Shown here piece after piece: positions 25,990-33,754 of a stretch of DNA of 56,512 bases. A program made the position numbers and the translations under genes. How positions within the stretch are numbered: position 1 is the first letter of the stretch; every line of letters begins with the position of its first letter. Under the pieces are notes generated by a model. That model was given only the letters and a program-made list of their open reading frames with translations, made no database searches and had not been told where the DNA came from. This DNA comes from an uncultured Oscillospiraceae bacterium (lineage in GTDB: Bacteria > Bacillota > Clostridia > Oscillospirales > Oscillospiraceae): the NCBI GenBank assembly GCA_947631595.1, contig CANRLZ010000007.1, positions 1-56,512 on the forward strand. The letters are read 5' to 3'.

Positions 25990-26907
25990 ATGGCTATTAC
26001 CGCGCAAGACGTGAGCAAGCTCCGCGAGATGACCGGCGTGGGCATGATGGACTGCAAGAAGGCTCTCACCGCCGCCGAGGGCGACATGGACAAGGCCGTG
26101 GAACTCCTGCGGGAGAAGGGCCTGGCCACCGCCCAGAAGAAGGCCGGGCGCATCGCCGCCGAGGGCGTGGCCTACGCCGCTGTGATCGACGGCGTGGGCG
26201 TCGTGGTGGAGGTCAACGCCGAGACCGACTTCGTGGCCAAGAACGAGAAGTTCACCGACTTTGTCCACACCGTTGCCCAGGTCATCGCCAAGGAGGCTCC
26301 CGCCGATCTGGACGACCTGCTCACCAAGCCCTACCCCGGCACCGGCCGCACCGTGGCCGACGAAACCATCGAGAAGGTTCAGGTCATCGGCGAGAACATC
26401 AAGATCCGCCGCTTCGCCCGCTTCGGCACCGGCGTGAGCGTCTCCTACGTCCACATGGGCGGCCGCATCGGCGTGCTGGTCAACCTGGACACCGACCTCC
26501 CCGCCGACAAGGTCACCGAGGTGGGCAAGGATCTGGCTATGCAGATCGCCGCGCTGAACCCCCGCTTCCTGGACAAGACCCAGGTGGGCCAGGAGGTGCT
26601 GGACGAGGAGAAGAAGATCATGCTGGTCCAGATGGAAAACGACCCCAAGATGGCCGCCAAGCCCGACAAGGTCAAGGAGGGCATCGTCACCGGCAAGCTG
26701 CGGAAGTTCTACGAGGAGAACTGCCTGATGCAGCAGGAGTTCGTGAAGGACTCCTCCATGAGCGTGGAGCAGTACGTGGCCGCTCAGGCCAAGGCCCTGG
26801 GCGGGTCCATCAAGCTGGTGGACGCCGTCCGCTTCGAGAAGGGCGAGGGCATCGAGAAGAAGCAGGAGAACTTTGCCGAGGAGATCGCCAAGCAGCTGGC
26901 GAAGTAA
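25990..26907 (+). CDS. tsf: translation elongation factor Ts
   Basis: EF-Ts is the guanine-nucleotide exchange factor for EF-Tu. The 305-residue protein carries the N-terminal UBA-like part with KLREMTGVGMMDCKKALTAAEGDMDKAVELLREKG, and the TDFVAKNEKF motif that contacts EF-Tu, followed by the two core subdomains (HMGGRIGVLVNLDTD; LMQQEFVKDSSMSVEQYV). CTGGAGG precedes the ATG. It is the second gene of rpsB-tsf and is followed by a strong terminator. Confidence 0.99.
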   Translation: MAITAQDVSKLREMTGVGMMDCKKALTAAEGDMDKAVELLREKGLATAQKKAGRIAAEGVAYAAVIDGVGVVVEVNAETDFVAKNEKFTDFVHTVAQVIAKEAPADLDDLLTKPYPGTGRTVADETIEKVQVIGENIKIRRFARFGTGVSVSYVHMGGRIGVLVNLDTDLPADKVTEVGKDLAMQIAALNPRFLDKTQVGQEVLDEEKKIMLVQMENDPKMAAKPDKVKEGIVTGKLRKFYEENCLMQQEFVKDSSMSVEQYVAAQAKALGGSIKLVDAVRFEKGEGIEKKQENFAEEIAKQLAK

Positions 26908-26933
26908 CTCCCCAGCCCCGGTAAAACCCAGAG

Positions 26934-26967
26934 AAAAACGGCGTGGCCTTTGGGCCACGCCGTTTTT
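26934..26967. terminator. bidirectional terminator between tsf and coaX
   Basis: A perfect 10-bp GC stem (ACGGCGTGGCC with GGCCACGCCGT) flanked by AAAAA and TTTTT, serving two convergent operons. Confidence 0.93.
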
Positions 26968-26983
26968 GTGGTTTGTCGCGCGA

Positions 26984-27751
26984 TTACTGGTTCTTCTCGT
27001 AGATGAGCCGCAGGCCCCGGAGCATCAAGTCCTCGTCCACGGCGATGGCCCGGCGGCACTGGGGGATGATGACCCCCGCCAAGCCGCCCGTAGCGATCAC
27101 CGAGGCCACCGGCCGTCCAAGCTCGGCCTCCACCCGGTCGATCAAGCCGTCCACCAGGGCGGCGTGGCCGTAGATGGCGCCGGACTGCATGGCGGTGATG
27201 GTGTTGGAGCCGATCACCCTGGCCGGCAGATCCAGGTCGATGCGGGGCAGCGCGCTGGTGCCGGAGGAGAGAGCGTCCACCCCCAGCCGAGGCCCGGCCA
27301 TGATGGCGCCGCCCAGGAACCGGCCGTCGCCGTCGATGACCGACATGGTGTCGGCGGTGCCCAGGTCGAAGATGATAAGGGGCTTGGGGTAGCGCTCCGT
27401 GGCCGCCACCGCGCCCACCACCAGGTCGGCCCCCAGCTGGCCGGGGTCGTCGATCTTGATGTTCACGCCGGTCTTGATCCCCGCGCCCACTACGATGGGG
27501 GCATGGTGGGAGACGATGGTCATGGCGGCGCGAAGGGCCTCGGTGAGTTCGCTCACCACCGAGGAGAGGATCGCCCCGTCCAGCAGCCGACGGTCCACCT
27601 GATGGAGGTCGAAGAGGCTGCGCATCATCAGGGCGTACTCGTCGGCGGTCTTCTTCCGGTCGGTGGACAGCCGGGCGGTGAACAGCGTCCGCTCCCCGTC
27701 CAGACAGCCCAGGACGATGTGGGTGTTGCCCGCGTCTACGGCCAAGAGCAT
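26984..27751 (-). CDS. coaX: type III pantothenate kinase
   Basis: CoaX catalyses the first step of coenzyme A synthesis: pantothenate plus ATP to 4'-phosphopantothenate. The 255-residue protein has the ASKHA-fold motifs MLLAVDAGNTHIVLG (phosphate-1), IIFDLGTADTMSVID (phosphate-2; the usual DxGTA), GGAIMAGPRLGVDAL, and ATGGLAGVIIPQC (adenosine). The upstream gene, 15 nt away and co-directional, is an ECF S-component, suggesting a pantothenate uptake-plus-kinase pair. Confidence 0.95.
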   Translation of the reverse strand: MLLAVDAGNTHIVLGCLDGERTLFTARLSTDRKKTADEYALMMRSLFDLHQVDRRLLDGAILSSVVSELTEALRAAMTIVSHHAPIVVGAGIKTGVNIKIDDPGQLGADLVVGAVAATERYPKPLIIFDLGTADTMSVIDGDGRFLGGAIMAGPRLGVDALSSGTSALPRIDLDLPARVIGSNTITAMQSGAIYGHAALVDGLIDRVEAELGRPVASVIATGGLAGVIIPQCRRAIAVDEDLMLRGLRLIYEKNQ

Positions 27752-27766
27752 AGAGATCCCTCCTGT

Positions 27767-28366
27767 TTACGCTTTTTTCAGCGACTTTTTGCCCACCTGG
27801 ATGAGCCGGTCGATCACCCCGCTCAGGATCAGATCCACCCCCAGCTCAAAGAAGAAGTTGAAGCCGATGAAGGCGGTGGCGATCACCACCGGGCCGCTGC
27901 CGGTAACGCCCAGGTTCTCCGACGCCCAGGCGACGCAGTCCTTCAGGAAGAACACCAGGCACCCCAGGAAGAACACGCCGGTGTTCACCACCGGGAAGGC
28001 CACCGCCGCCGCCAGCACGGCCAGAAAGCTGTTCTTCTTCTCCAGGAGCCGGTAGACAGCCCCCGCCGCCAGACCGGCCAGGGTGCCTTTGAGCAGGACG
28101 ATGAGGATGGTGGCGGGGGGGTTCCAGGTGAGAAAAAGGGCCGCGTCCCCGGAGATCAGCACGGTGACGCCGAAAACAAGGCCCAGCCACGCCCCGGCCA
28201 GCGGCCCCATCAGCGCCCCGCCGATGATGATGGGCACCCCCACCAGCGACACGGCGAAGACCCCGAAGTGGATGGCGGTGCCCGCCAGTTGCAGCACCGC
28301 CACAATGGCGGTGAACAGGGCTAGTAGGGCCATGGTCTGTGTGCGGGTCCTGACGTTCGTATTCAT
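27767..28366 (-). CDS. ECF transporter S-component, probably for pantothenate
   Basis: This 199-residue integral membrane protein has about five or six hydrophobic helices (MALLALFTAIVAVLQLAG at the N terminus, then VSLVGVPIIIGGALMGPLAGAWLGLVFG, a typical S-component stretch). The start is ATG 28366 with AGGAGG 8 nt upstream. S-components bind a vitamin and work with a shared EcfA-A'-T module, which is not adjacent. Substrate is inferred from co-directional coaX 15 nt downstream, as with PanT. Another vitamin cannot be excluded. Confidence 0.75.
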   Translation of the reverse strand: MNTNVRTRTQTMALLALFTAIVAVLQLAGTAIHFGVFAVSLVGVPIIIGGALMGPLAGAWLGLVFGVTVLISGDAALFLTWNPPATILIVLLKGTLAGLAAGAVYRLLEKKNSFLAVLAAAVAFPVVNTGVFFLGCLVFFLKDCVAWASENLGVTGSGPVVIATAFIGFNFFFELGVDLILSGVIDRLIQVGKKSLKKA

Positions 28367-28437
28367 AATGATTACCTCCTGCTGCTGTCCACGGTGGGTA
28401 CAGCGCAAATTTTTGGCCCACCCTGGGGCCAGTCCCC

Positions 28438-28466
28438 ATTATACCCAACGATGGAGGAAAATGCAA
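28438..28466 (-). promoter_or_regulatory. promoter of the S-component/coaX operon
   Basis: Minus strand TTGCAT at 28466-28461, a 17-nt spacer and a perfect TATAAT at 28443-28438, giving a leader of about 65 nt. A GGGTGGG/CCCACC pairing is possible in the leader, but no riboswitch was recognised. Confidence 0.8.
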
Positions 28467-28511
28467 GGGCGTCTTCTCCCCTGTTTTCTACGAAATAAAG
28501 CGGAAAAACTC

Positions 28512-28539
28512 TTGACAAACGGGAAAAATTCGGTATAAT
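28512..28539 (+). promoter_or_regulatory. promoter of rpsF-ssb-rpsR
   Basis: A perfect TTGACA at 28512-28517, a 16-nt spacer and a perfect TATAAT at 28534-28539. Confidence 0.88.
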
Positions 28540-28545
28540 AATAGG

Positions 28546-28615
28546 GCTTGCGTAGTAAATTTGGCAAGCCATATCCTTGCCCCCGGCGCGACCGGGGGCC
28601 ATCAGACCATAAGGA
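28546..28615 (+). promoter_or_regulatory. rpsF leader with a strong hairpin (possible S6:S18 site)
   Basis: An 8-bp perfect stem (GCCCCCGG 28579-28586 with CCGGGGGC 28592-28599) occupies the roughly 80-nt leader. S6:S18-binding leader RNAs occur before rpsF in many bacteria. Assignment to that family is by position only. Confidence 0.4.
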
Positions 28616-28626
28616 GGTGCTAGAAA

Positions 28627-28926
28627 ATGGCAAAGATCAACGGCAACTACGAGGTGGTTTACATCCTGGATCCCAACCTGACCGAGGATGCCACCGCCGC
28701 CCTGGTGGAGAAGTTCAAGGCGCTTGTGGAGAGCAAGGGCACCCTGGGCGAGGTCAACGAGTGGGGCAAGCGTCGTCTGGCCTACCCCATCAACGACCTG
28801 AACGAGGGCTACTACGTCCTCATGACCTTCACCGCGACCCCCGACCTGCCCGCCGAGCTGGACCGCCAGCTGCGCATCAACGACTCCGTCATGCGCTCCG
28901 TCATCGTCTGCAACGACGAGCAGTAA
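28627..28926 (+). CDS. rpsF: 30S ribosomal protein S6
   Basis: The 99-residue ferredoxin-like ribosomal protein binds S18 in the small subunit. It shows NYEVVYILDPNLTEDATAALVEKF, the WGKRRLAYPINDLNEGYYVLMTF strand pair, and INDSVMRSVIV near the end. AAGGAGG precedes the ATG. It is the first of three genes in the conserved rpsF-ssb-rpsR operon, with ssb starting 12 nt downstream. Confidence 0.99.
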   Translation: MAKINGNYEVVYILDPNLTEDATAALVEKFKALVESKGTLGEVNEWGKRRLAYPINDLNEGYYVLMTFTATPDLPAELDRQLRINDSVMRSVIVCNDEQ

Positions 28927-28938
28927 GGAGAACGAACC

Positions 28939-29433
28939 ATGCTCAACAAAATTTTTCTCATGGGCCGTCTGGTGGCCGACCCGGAACTGAAGCAGACCGC
29001 CGCCGGCGTCTCGGTGGCCACCTTCCGCATCGCGGTGGATCGGGACTTCAAAAACAAAGAGACCGGCGAGCGCGAGGCCGATTTCGTCACCATCGTCACC
29101 TGGCGCGCCACGGCGGAATTCGTCTCCCGGTACTTCTCCAAGGGCCGTATGGCCGTGGTGGAGGGTCGGCTTCAGATCCGCCCCTACACCGATCGGGACG
29201 GCAACAGGCGCAGCGCCACCGAGGTGGTGGCCGACAACGTCTATTTCGGCGACTCCCGCCGGGATGGGGACGGCGGCGGCAACTACGAGCAGCGGGGCGG
29301 CTACGAGCAGCGCAGCTACTCCTCCGCCCCCCATCGCGCCTCCGCGCCCCAGCGCCCCGCCTACGAGACGTCCGCCCCCGCCGGTGACCAGTTCACCGAA
29401 CTGGACGACGACGACGGCGAGCTGCCCTTCTAA
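28939..29433 (+). CDS. ssb: single-stranded DNA-binding protein
   Basis: The 164-residue SSB has an OB-fold of about 105 residues (LNKIFLMGRLVADPELKQT, FRIAVDRDFKN, DFVTIVTWRATAEFVSRYFSKGR, VVEGRLQIRPY). A Gly/Ser/Tyr/Pro-rich disordered linker follows, then the acidic C-terminal tip DDDDGELPF that recruits repair and replication partners. It lies between rpsF and rpsR, as in most Firmicutes. Confidence 0.99.
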   Translation: MLNKIFLMGRLVADPELKQTAAGVSVATFRIAVDRDFKNKETGEREADFVTIVTWRATAEFVSRYFSKGRMAVVEGRLQIRPYTDRDGNRRSATEVVADNVYFGDSRRDGDGGGNYEQRGGYEQRSYSSAPHRASAPQRPAYETSAPAGDQFTELDDDDGELPF

Positions 29434-29490
29434 ATCCCCACAAATTATCGCGCCCGGCCTCTTGGCCGGGGCTTGAAAGGAGTTTTTACC

Positions 29491-29733
29491 ATGGCTATGG
29501 ATCGTGAACAGCGCCCCCGTGGGCGGAAGCGCCGCAAGGTTTGCACCTTCTGCGTGGATAAGGTAGAGCACATCGACTACAAGGATGCCAAGAAGCTGGA
29601 GAAGTACCTCTCCGAGCGCTCCAAGATCCTCCCCCGCCGCACCACCGGCACCTGCGCGATGCATCAGCGCCAGCTCACCGTGGCCATCAAGCGGGCCAGG
29701 CAGATCGCTCTGCTGCCCTACGTGACCGACTGA
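29491..29733 (+). CDS. rpsR: 30S ribosomal protein S18
   Basis: The 80-residue protein starts at ATG 29491, with AAAGGAG 9 nt upstream; an upstream in-frame TTG overlaps that site. It has the basic N terminus [17 protein letters not shown], with a Cys-x2-Cys pair of the zinc-binding form, then the core [48 protein letters not shown]. It ends the operon. Confidence 0.99.
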   Translation: MAMDREQRPRGRKRRKVCTFCVDKVEHIDYKDAKKLEKYLSERSKILPRRTTGTCAMHQRQLTVAIKRARQIALLPYVTD

Positions 29734-29758
29734 GGCGAGTTTGTTGTCAAATGCTTCC

Positions 29759-29795
29759 AAATATCCCCGGACCCTGGGTGGTTCGGGGATATTTT
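29759..29795 (+). terminator. terminator of rpsF-ssb-rpsR
   Basis: A stem of about 14 bp (AATATCCCCGGACC with GGTTCGGGGATATT, one G-T pair), then TTTTG. Confidence 0.88.
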
Positions 29796-29821
29796 GTTTC
29801 CCTTTTGTAAGGATATGTAGA

Positions 29822-29850
29822 TTGCAATCCCACCGGGCGGCGGGTATAAT
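29822..29850 (+). promoter_or_regulatory. promoter of the deacetylase-cdd unit
   Basis: TTGCAA at 29822-29827, a 17-nt spacer and a perfect TATAAT at 29845-29850. Confidence 0.8.
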
Positions 29851-29903
29851 GGAAGTGGTGTTCGTCCCAATTCGACGAGAAAAAGAGAAAGGGAGCGTTT
29901 CTG

Positions 29904-31136
29904 ATGGTTTCCAAGCTGACTCGCCTGGCGGCCCTGCTGTGTCTGGCCGCCCTACTCCTCACCTCTTGCGCCGGACTTCCCTTTTTGAGCAAGCCTACCC
30001 CGGAACCTACCCCCACGCCGGAACCCACGCCCACCCCGGAGCCTACCCCCACGCCGGAACCCACCCCGGCGCTCACCCAGAGCTGGGGCCCGGACCAGGT
30101 GGTGGAGCACCTCTTCTTTCATCCGGTGATCGCCTATCCCCAGTGGGCGTTCCACGACTGCGCCGCCTCCGAGTCCCAGAAGAAGGGGCTGGACGACTGG
30201 ATGGTGACGGTGGACGAGTACAACAAGATCCTCCAGTGCCTCTACGACCGGGGCTATATCCTGGTGAACATGAACGACGTGTGGAGCGAATACACCAATG
30301 AGAACGGCGAGACGCGGATGCAGCGCAACACCCTCATGCTCCCGGAGGGCAAAAAGCCGCTGATCCTCTCCTACGACGACGTGAACTACTACCAGTACAT
30401 GCTGGAGGAGGGCTTTACCTCCAAGCTGGTGATCGGCGAGGACGGGGACGTATGGGCACAGTGTACCGACCCCTACACCCAGGAGACCTTTCTGACCCAG
30501 GATCTGGACGCCATCACCATCCTGGACAAGTTTGTCAAGGCGCACCCCGACTTTTCCCTCAACGGCGCCAAGGGCTGCCTCTGCCTCACCGGCTACGAGG
30601 GCATTTTGGGCTACCGCACCCAGACCGACCGCACCCTCGCCCCGGAGGAGCAGCCCGCCTGGGAGGTCCAGCGGCAGGCGGAACGGGTCGCCGTCGCGCC
30701 CATCATCCAGCGGCTGAAGGAGACGGGCTGGTACTTCGGCTCCCACTCCTTTGGACACATCAACCTCACCACCCACTCCATGGCCTCCATCCAGGACGAC
30801 ACCCAGCGCTGGCTGGACGAGGTGGGTTCCCTGGTGGGTGAGACCAAGCTCTACTTTTACCCCCACGGCGCCCGGCCGGACGACGGCAACGACGTGACCC
30901 AGACCGGCCCGGAATTCCAGTATCTTCAGAGCAAGGGCTTCCGGGTGTTCTCCTCGGTGGGCGTCGAGTCCTACTCCAAAATCAAGTCGGACATCTCCGC
31001 GGTGATCTGCGACCGGCTCCACCCCGACGGCACCACCCTGCGCTGGTCCCGAAAGCGGTATTTGCAGTTCTACGACGCCAAGGACATCATGGACGTGAGC
31101 GTCCGGCCCGACCTGGGCTACAAATGGGAAGACTGA
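29904..31136 (+). CDS. polysaccharide deacetylase-family lipoprotein
   Basis: This 410-residue exported lipoprotein has a signal sequence ending in the lipobox LLTSC (Cys about 22), followed by an unusual PTPEP repeat linker (about 31-55). The catalytic domain carries the CE4-like pair LILSYDDVNYYQ (about 152-163) and a SHSFGHINLTTHS histidine motif (about 278). A late YFYPHGARPDDG motif follows. Such proteins remove N- or O-acetyl groups from cell-wall or exopolysaccharide. The true substrate is unknown. GAAAGGGAG precedes the ATG. cdd follows 13 nt downstream and may be read from the same promoter. Confidence 0.87.
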   Translation: MVSKLTRLAALLCLAALLLTSCAGLPFLSKPTPEPTPTPEPTPTPEPTPTPEPTPALTQSWGPDQVVEHLFFHPVIAYPQWAFHDCAASESQKKGLDDWMVTVDEYNKILQCLYDRGYILVNMNDVWSEYTNENGETRMQRNTLMLPEGKKPLILSYDDVNYYQYMLEEGFTSKLVIGEDGDVWAQCTDPYTQETFLTQDLDAITILDKFVKAHPDFSLNGAKGCLCLTGYEGILGYRTQTDRTLAPEEQPAWEVQRQAERVAVAPIIQRLKETGWYFGSHSFGHINLTTHSMASIQDDTQRWLDEVGSLVGETKLYFYPHGARPDDGNDVTQTGPEFQYLQSKGFRVFSSVGVESYSKIKSDISAVICDRLHPDGTTLRWSRKRYLQFYDAKDIMDVSVRPDLGYKWED

Positions 31137-31149
31137 GGAGGGAGTACCC

Positions 31150-31545
31150 TTGAACCACGACGAGCTGATGCGGCTGGCCCGCACCATGCTGGAGCGGGCC
31201 TATGTGCCCTACTCCCACTTCCCCGTCGGGGCCGCGCTGCTGTGTAAGGACGGCAGCGTGTTCACCGGATGCAACGTGGAAAACGCCGCCTACGGCTCCA
31301 CCCTCTGCGCCGAGCGGGTGGCTCTGGTGAAGGCGGTGAGCGAAGGACACCGGGACGACTGGGCAGCCCTGGCGGTGGTCGGCAAGGGCGAGGACTACTG
31401 CTGGCCCTGCGGCGCGTGCCGCCAGATGCTCTATGAGTTCTGCCCGGAATTGACGGTGCTGGTGGGCCGGGGCGACGGGAAGTATGTGACCTGCTCCCTG
31501 CGGGAACTTCTCCCCCACGGCTTTGGGCCGTCCGCCCTCACTTAA
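31150..31545 (+). CDS. cdd: cytidine deaminase
   Basis: This pyrimidine-salvage enzyme deaminates cytidine or deoxycytidine. The 131-residue homotetrameric type shows AYVPYSHFPVGAAL, the TGCNVENAAYGSTLCAERVAL motif (zinc Cys and catalytic Glu in CAE), and CWPCGACRQMLYEF with the other two zinc cysteines. Translation apparently starts at a TTG, because GGAGGGAG lies 4-8 nt upstream and no ATG or GTG comes earlier in frame. It lies 13 nt after the deacetylase gene. Confidence 0.94.
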   Translation: MNHDELMRLARTMLERAYVPYSHFPVGAALLCKDGSVFTGCNVENAAYGSTLCAERVALVKAVSEGHRDDWAALAVVGKGEDYCWPCGACRQMLYEFCPELTVLVGRGDGKYVTCSLRELLPHGFGPSALT

Positions 31546-31564
31546 AAGTCAAAATGCGGCATAA

Positions 31565-31598
31565 CGGCCCTCCGAATTTCCCCGGAGGGCCGCCCTTT
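31565..31598 (+). terminator. terminator of cdd
   Basis: A 10-bp stem CGGCCCTCCG with CGGAGGGCCG around an 8-nt loop, then CCCTTTT. Confidence 0.78.
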
Positions 31599-31610
31599 TG
31601 GCCGAAATAC

Positions 31611-31639
31611 TTGACTTTTTCGCCATTTGGTGCTAAAAT
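31611..31639 (+). promoter_or_regulatory. promoter of the lysine-riboswitch transcript
   Basis: TTGACT at 31611-31616, a 17-nt spacer and TAAAAT at 31634-31639, immediately before the riboswitch. Confidence 0.8.
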
Positions 31640-31644
31640 GCCCC

Positions 31645-31808
31645 ATGATAGAGGCGCGGAGGCCATCAGTACCCAGCCGGAACACCGCCGGACAGCGGCG
31701 CTGGGGAAAGGGGTCGCCGCCGAAGGGAGTGGCCGGTGTCCGCCGCCGCTCGCCTGGGCCGCCGGGGAATACCCGGCGGACTGTCACAGGTATGTGAAGC
31801 GCTATCGG
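31645..31808 (+). promoter_or_regulatory. lysine riboswitch (L-box)
   Basis: The conserved lysine-aptamer blocks occur in order: GATAGAGGCGCGG, CATCAGTA, GGGAAAGG, GCCGCCGAAGG, and ACTGTCACAGG, then GAAGCGCTATC near the 3' end. The P1 helix pairs GATAG (31647-31651) with CTATC (31802-31806). A strong terminator follows before an NhaC-type transporter gene, so high lysine should switch that gene off. Confidence 0.92.
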
Positions 31809-31832
31809 CGGCTCGTCTTGTGTCTTCGGGCG

Positions 31833-31869
31833 GCCTGGGCGCTTTTCATAGAGAGCGCCCAGGCTTTTT
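31833..31869 (+). terminator. riboswitch-controlled terminator
   Basis: An 11-bp stem GCCTGGGCGCT with AGCGCCCAGGC followed by TTTTT, located 24 nt after the lysine aptamer and 49 nt before the transporter ATG. Confidence 0.9.
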
Positions 31870-31917
31870 GTATGCCCGGACGCCGGAGAAAAGAGAAAAC
31901 GAGAAAGGAATGGAACC

Positions 31918-33648
31918 ATGATGAAAAAGCGTCTCCTGCTCCTGTCGCTGGTGGTGTTGATGCTCTTCGCCTTCGCCACCACCGCGCTGGCCGCCGACCC
32001 CACGGAGGCGTCGGGCACCAAGATGATCGAGTGCTCCGACTGCGGCGCCATGGGCGTGGTCCTTAGCGACGACGGCCTGGCGGTCCCCTGCGAGACCTGC
32101 GGCGGCACCGGCTATGTGGAGTCCCCCAGCGCGGTCTACAACACCGTCTGGGCCTTGCTCCCCCCGGTCATCGCCATCGCCCTGGCGCTGATCACCAAGG
32201 AGGTGTACTCCTCCCTGTTCATCGGCATCTTAGTGGGCGGCCTGCTCTACTCCAACTTCTCCTTTGAGGGGACCATCCTCCACGTCTTCAACGACGGGAT
32301 CATCGCCTCGGTCACCGACAGCTACAACATGGGCATCCTGGTCTTCCTCATCATCCTGGGCACTATGGTGTGTCTGATGAACAAGGCCGGCGGCTCCGCC
32401 GCCTTTGGCCGCTGGGCCAAGGAGCATATCAAGTCCCGTGTGGGCGCGCAGCTGGCCTCCGTCGTCCTGGGCTGCCTCATCTTCATCGACGACTACTTCA
32501 ACTGCCTCACTGTAGGCTCCGTCATGCGCCCCATCACCGACAAGCACAAGGTCTCCCGGGCGAAGCTGGCCTACATCATCGACGCCACCGCCGCCCCGGT
32601 TTGCATCATCGCCCCCATCTCCTCCTGGGCCGCCGCCGTGGCGGGCTTTGCCGAGGACGGGCAGGGCTTCAACCTCTTCTTGCGGGCCATCCCCTATAAC
32701 TACTACGCCATCCTCACCATCATTATGATGGTGGGCATGGTCCTTATGAAGGCTGAGTACGGCCCCATGGCCAGGTTTGAGCGCAACGCCGTGGAGAATG
32801 GCGACCTCTTCTCCGGCAAGGATCCCTACGCCACCGCCGAGGACGACACCCCCGCCGACAAAGGCATCGTCCTTGACCTGGTGCTCCCGGTGGTGATCCT
32901 CATCATCTGCTGCGTCATCGGCATGATCTACTCCGGCGGGTTCTTCTCCGGCACCAATTTCATCGAGGCCTTCTCCAACTCCGACGCCTCCGTGGGTCTG
33001 ATGCTGGGTTCCGCCTTCGCCCTGGTCTTCACCTTTGTCTACTACCTCATCCGCCGGGCCATGTCCTTCCGGGATATGATGTCCTGCCTGCCCGAGGGGT
33101 TCAAGGCCATGGTGCCCGCCATTTTGATCCTCACCTTCGCCTGGTCCCTGAAGGGCATGACCGACTCCCTGGGCGCCAAGTACTTCGTCCGGGACTTCGT
33201 GCGTACCTCCGCAGGCAACCTGCAACTCATCCTACCCTTCATCGTCTTCGCCATCGGCTGCCTGCTGGCCTTCGCCACCGGCACCAGCTGGGGCACCTTC
33301 GGCATCCTCATCCCCATCGTCCAGAACGTCTTCTCCATGGATAACCCCATGGCCATCGTGTGTATCTCCGCCTGCATGGCCGGCGCGGTCTGCGGCGACC
33401 ACTGCTCCCCCATCAGCGACACCACCATCATGGCCTCTGCCGGGGCGCAGTGCGAGCACGTCAACCACGTCTCCACGCAGCTGCCCTACGCCATCACCTG
33501 CGCGGTGGTCTCCGGCGTGGCCTACCTCATCACCGGCCTGCTGGTGCACCTGGGCGCCCCCGGTCTGCTGGGTCTGCCCATCGGCATCCTCCTGATGATC
33601 GCCACCCTCTTCGTCATCAAGGCCAAGAGCCAGAAGACGGGCGCGTGA
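31918..33648 (+). CDS. lysW: NhaC-type transporter, probable lysine importer
   Basis: This 576-residue membrane protein of the NhaC/ion-transporter superfamily shows family stretches such as ALLPPVIAIALALITKEVYSSLFIGILVGG, FATGTSWGTFGILIPI and CGDHCSPISDTTIMASAGA. NhaC-type genes under lysine riboswitches have been predicted to be lysine transporters (LysW), and the L-box directly upstream supports this. The N terminus is unusual: a signal-like segment (1-25), then two Cys pairs (Cys39/42 and Cys58/61; CSDCG and CETCGGTGY, like a DnaJ-type zinc ribbon), before the first core helix near residue 73. AAAGGA precedes the first of two ATGs. Confidence 0.85.
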   Translation: MMKKRLLLLSLVVLMLFAFATTALAADPTEASGTKMIECSDCGAMGVVLSDDGLAVPCETCGGTGYVESPSAVYNTVWALLPPVIAIALALITKEVYSSLFIGILVGGLLYSNFSFEGTILHVFNDGIIASVTDSYNMGILVFLIILGTMVCLMNKAGGSAAFGRWAKEHIKSRVGAQLASVVLGCLIFIDDYFNCLTVGSVMRPITDKHKVSRAKLAYIIDATAAPVCIIAPISSWAAAVAGFAEDGQGFNLFLRAIPYNYYAILTIIMMVGMVLMKAEYGPMARFERNAVENGDLFSGKDPYATAEDDTPADKGIVLDLVLPVVILIICCVIGMIYSGGFFSGTNFIEAFSNSDASVGLMLGSAFALVFTFVYYLIRRAMSFRDMMSCLPEGFKAMVPAILILTFAWSLKGMTDSLGAKYFVRDFVRTSAGNLQLILPFIVFAIGCLLAFATGTSWGTFGILIPIVQNVFSMDNPMAIVCISACMAGAVCGDHCSPISDTTIMASAGAQCEHVNHVSTQLPYAITCAVVSGVAYLITGLLVHLGAPGLLGLPIGILLMIATLFVIKAKSQKTGA

Positions 33649-33667
33649 GTTCCCTCCCCCGGCGCGA

Positions 33668-33704
33668 ACACGGCCATACCCAAACGGGTATGGCCGTGTT
33701 TTTG
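33668..33704 (+). terminator. terminator of the lysine-transporter gene
   Basis: A perfect 14-bp stem (33668-33681 with 33686-33699) around a 4-nt loop, then TTTTT. Confidence 0.92.
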
Positions 33705-33754
33705 TTCTATTCCGGCGCGGGGCGCATAGGATAGGGGCCAAGGGAGGGATGGAG

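Noticed and set aside
23496-26153. An 885-residue antisense frame over ypeB, rpsB and tsf
   Set aside because: It overlaps three firmly identified genes, is compositionally biased and crosses a promoter and terminators. The same reasoning removes the long antisense frames at 34879-36504, 36811-38343, 32230-33225 and 50290-52023.
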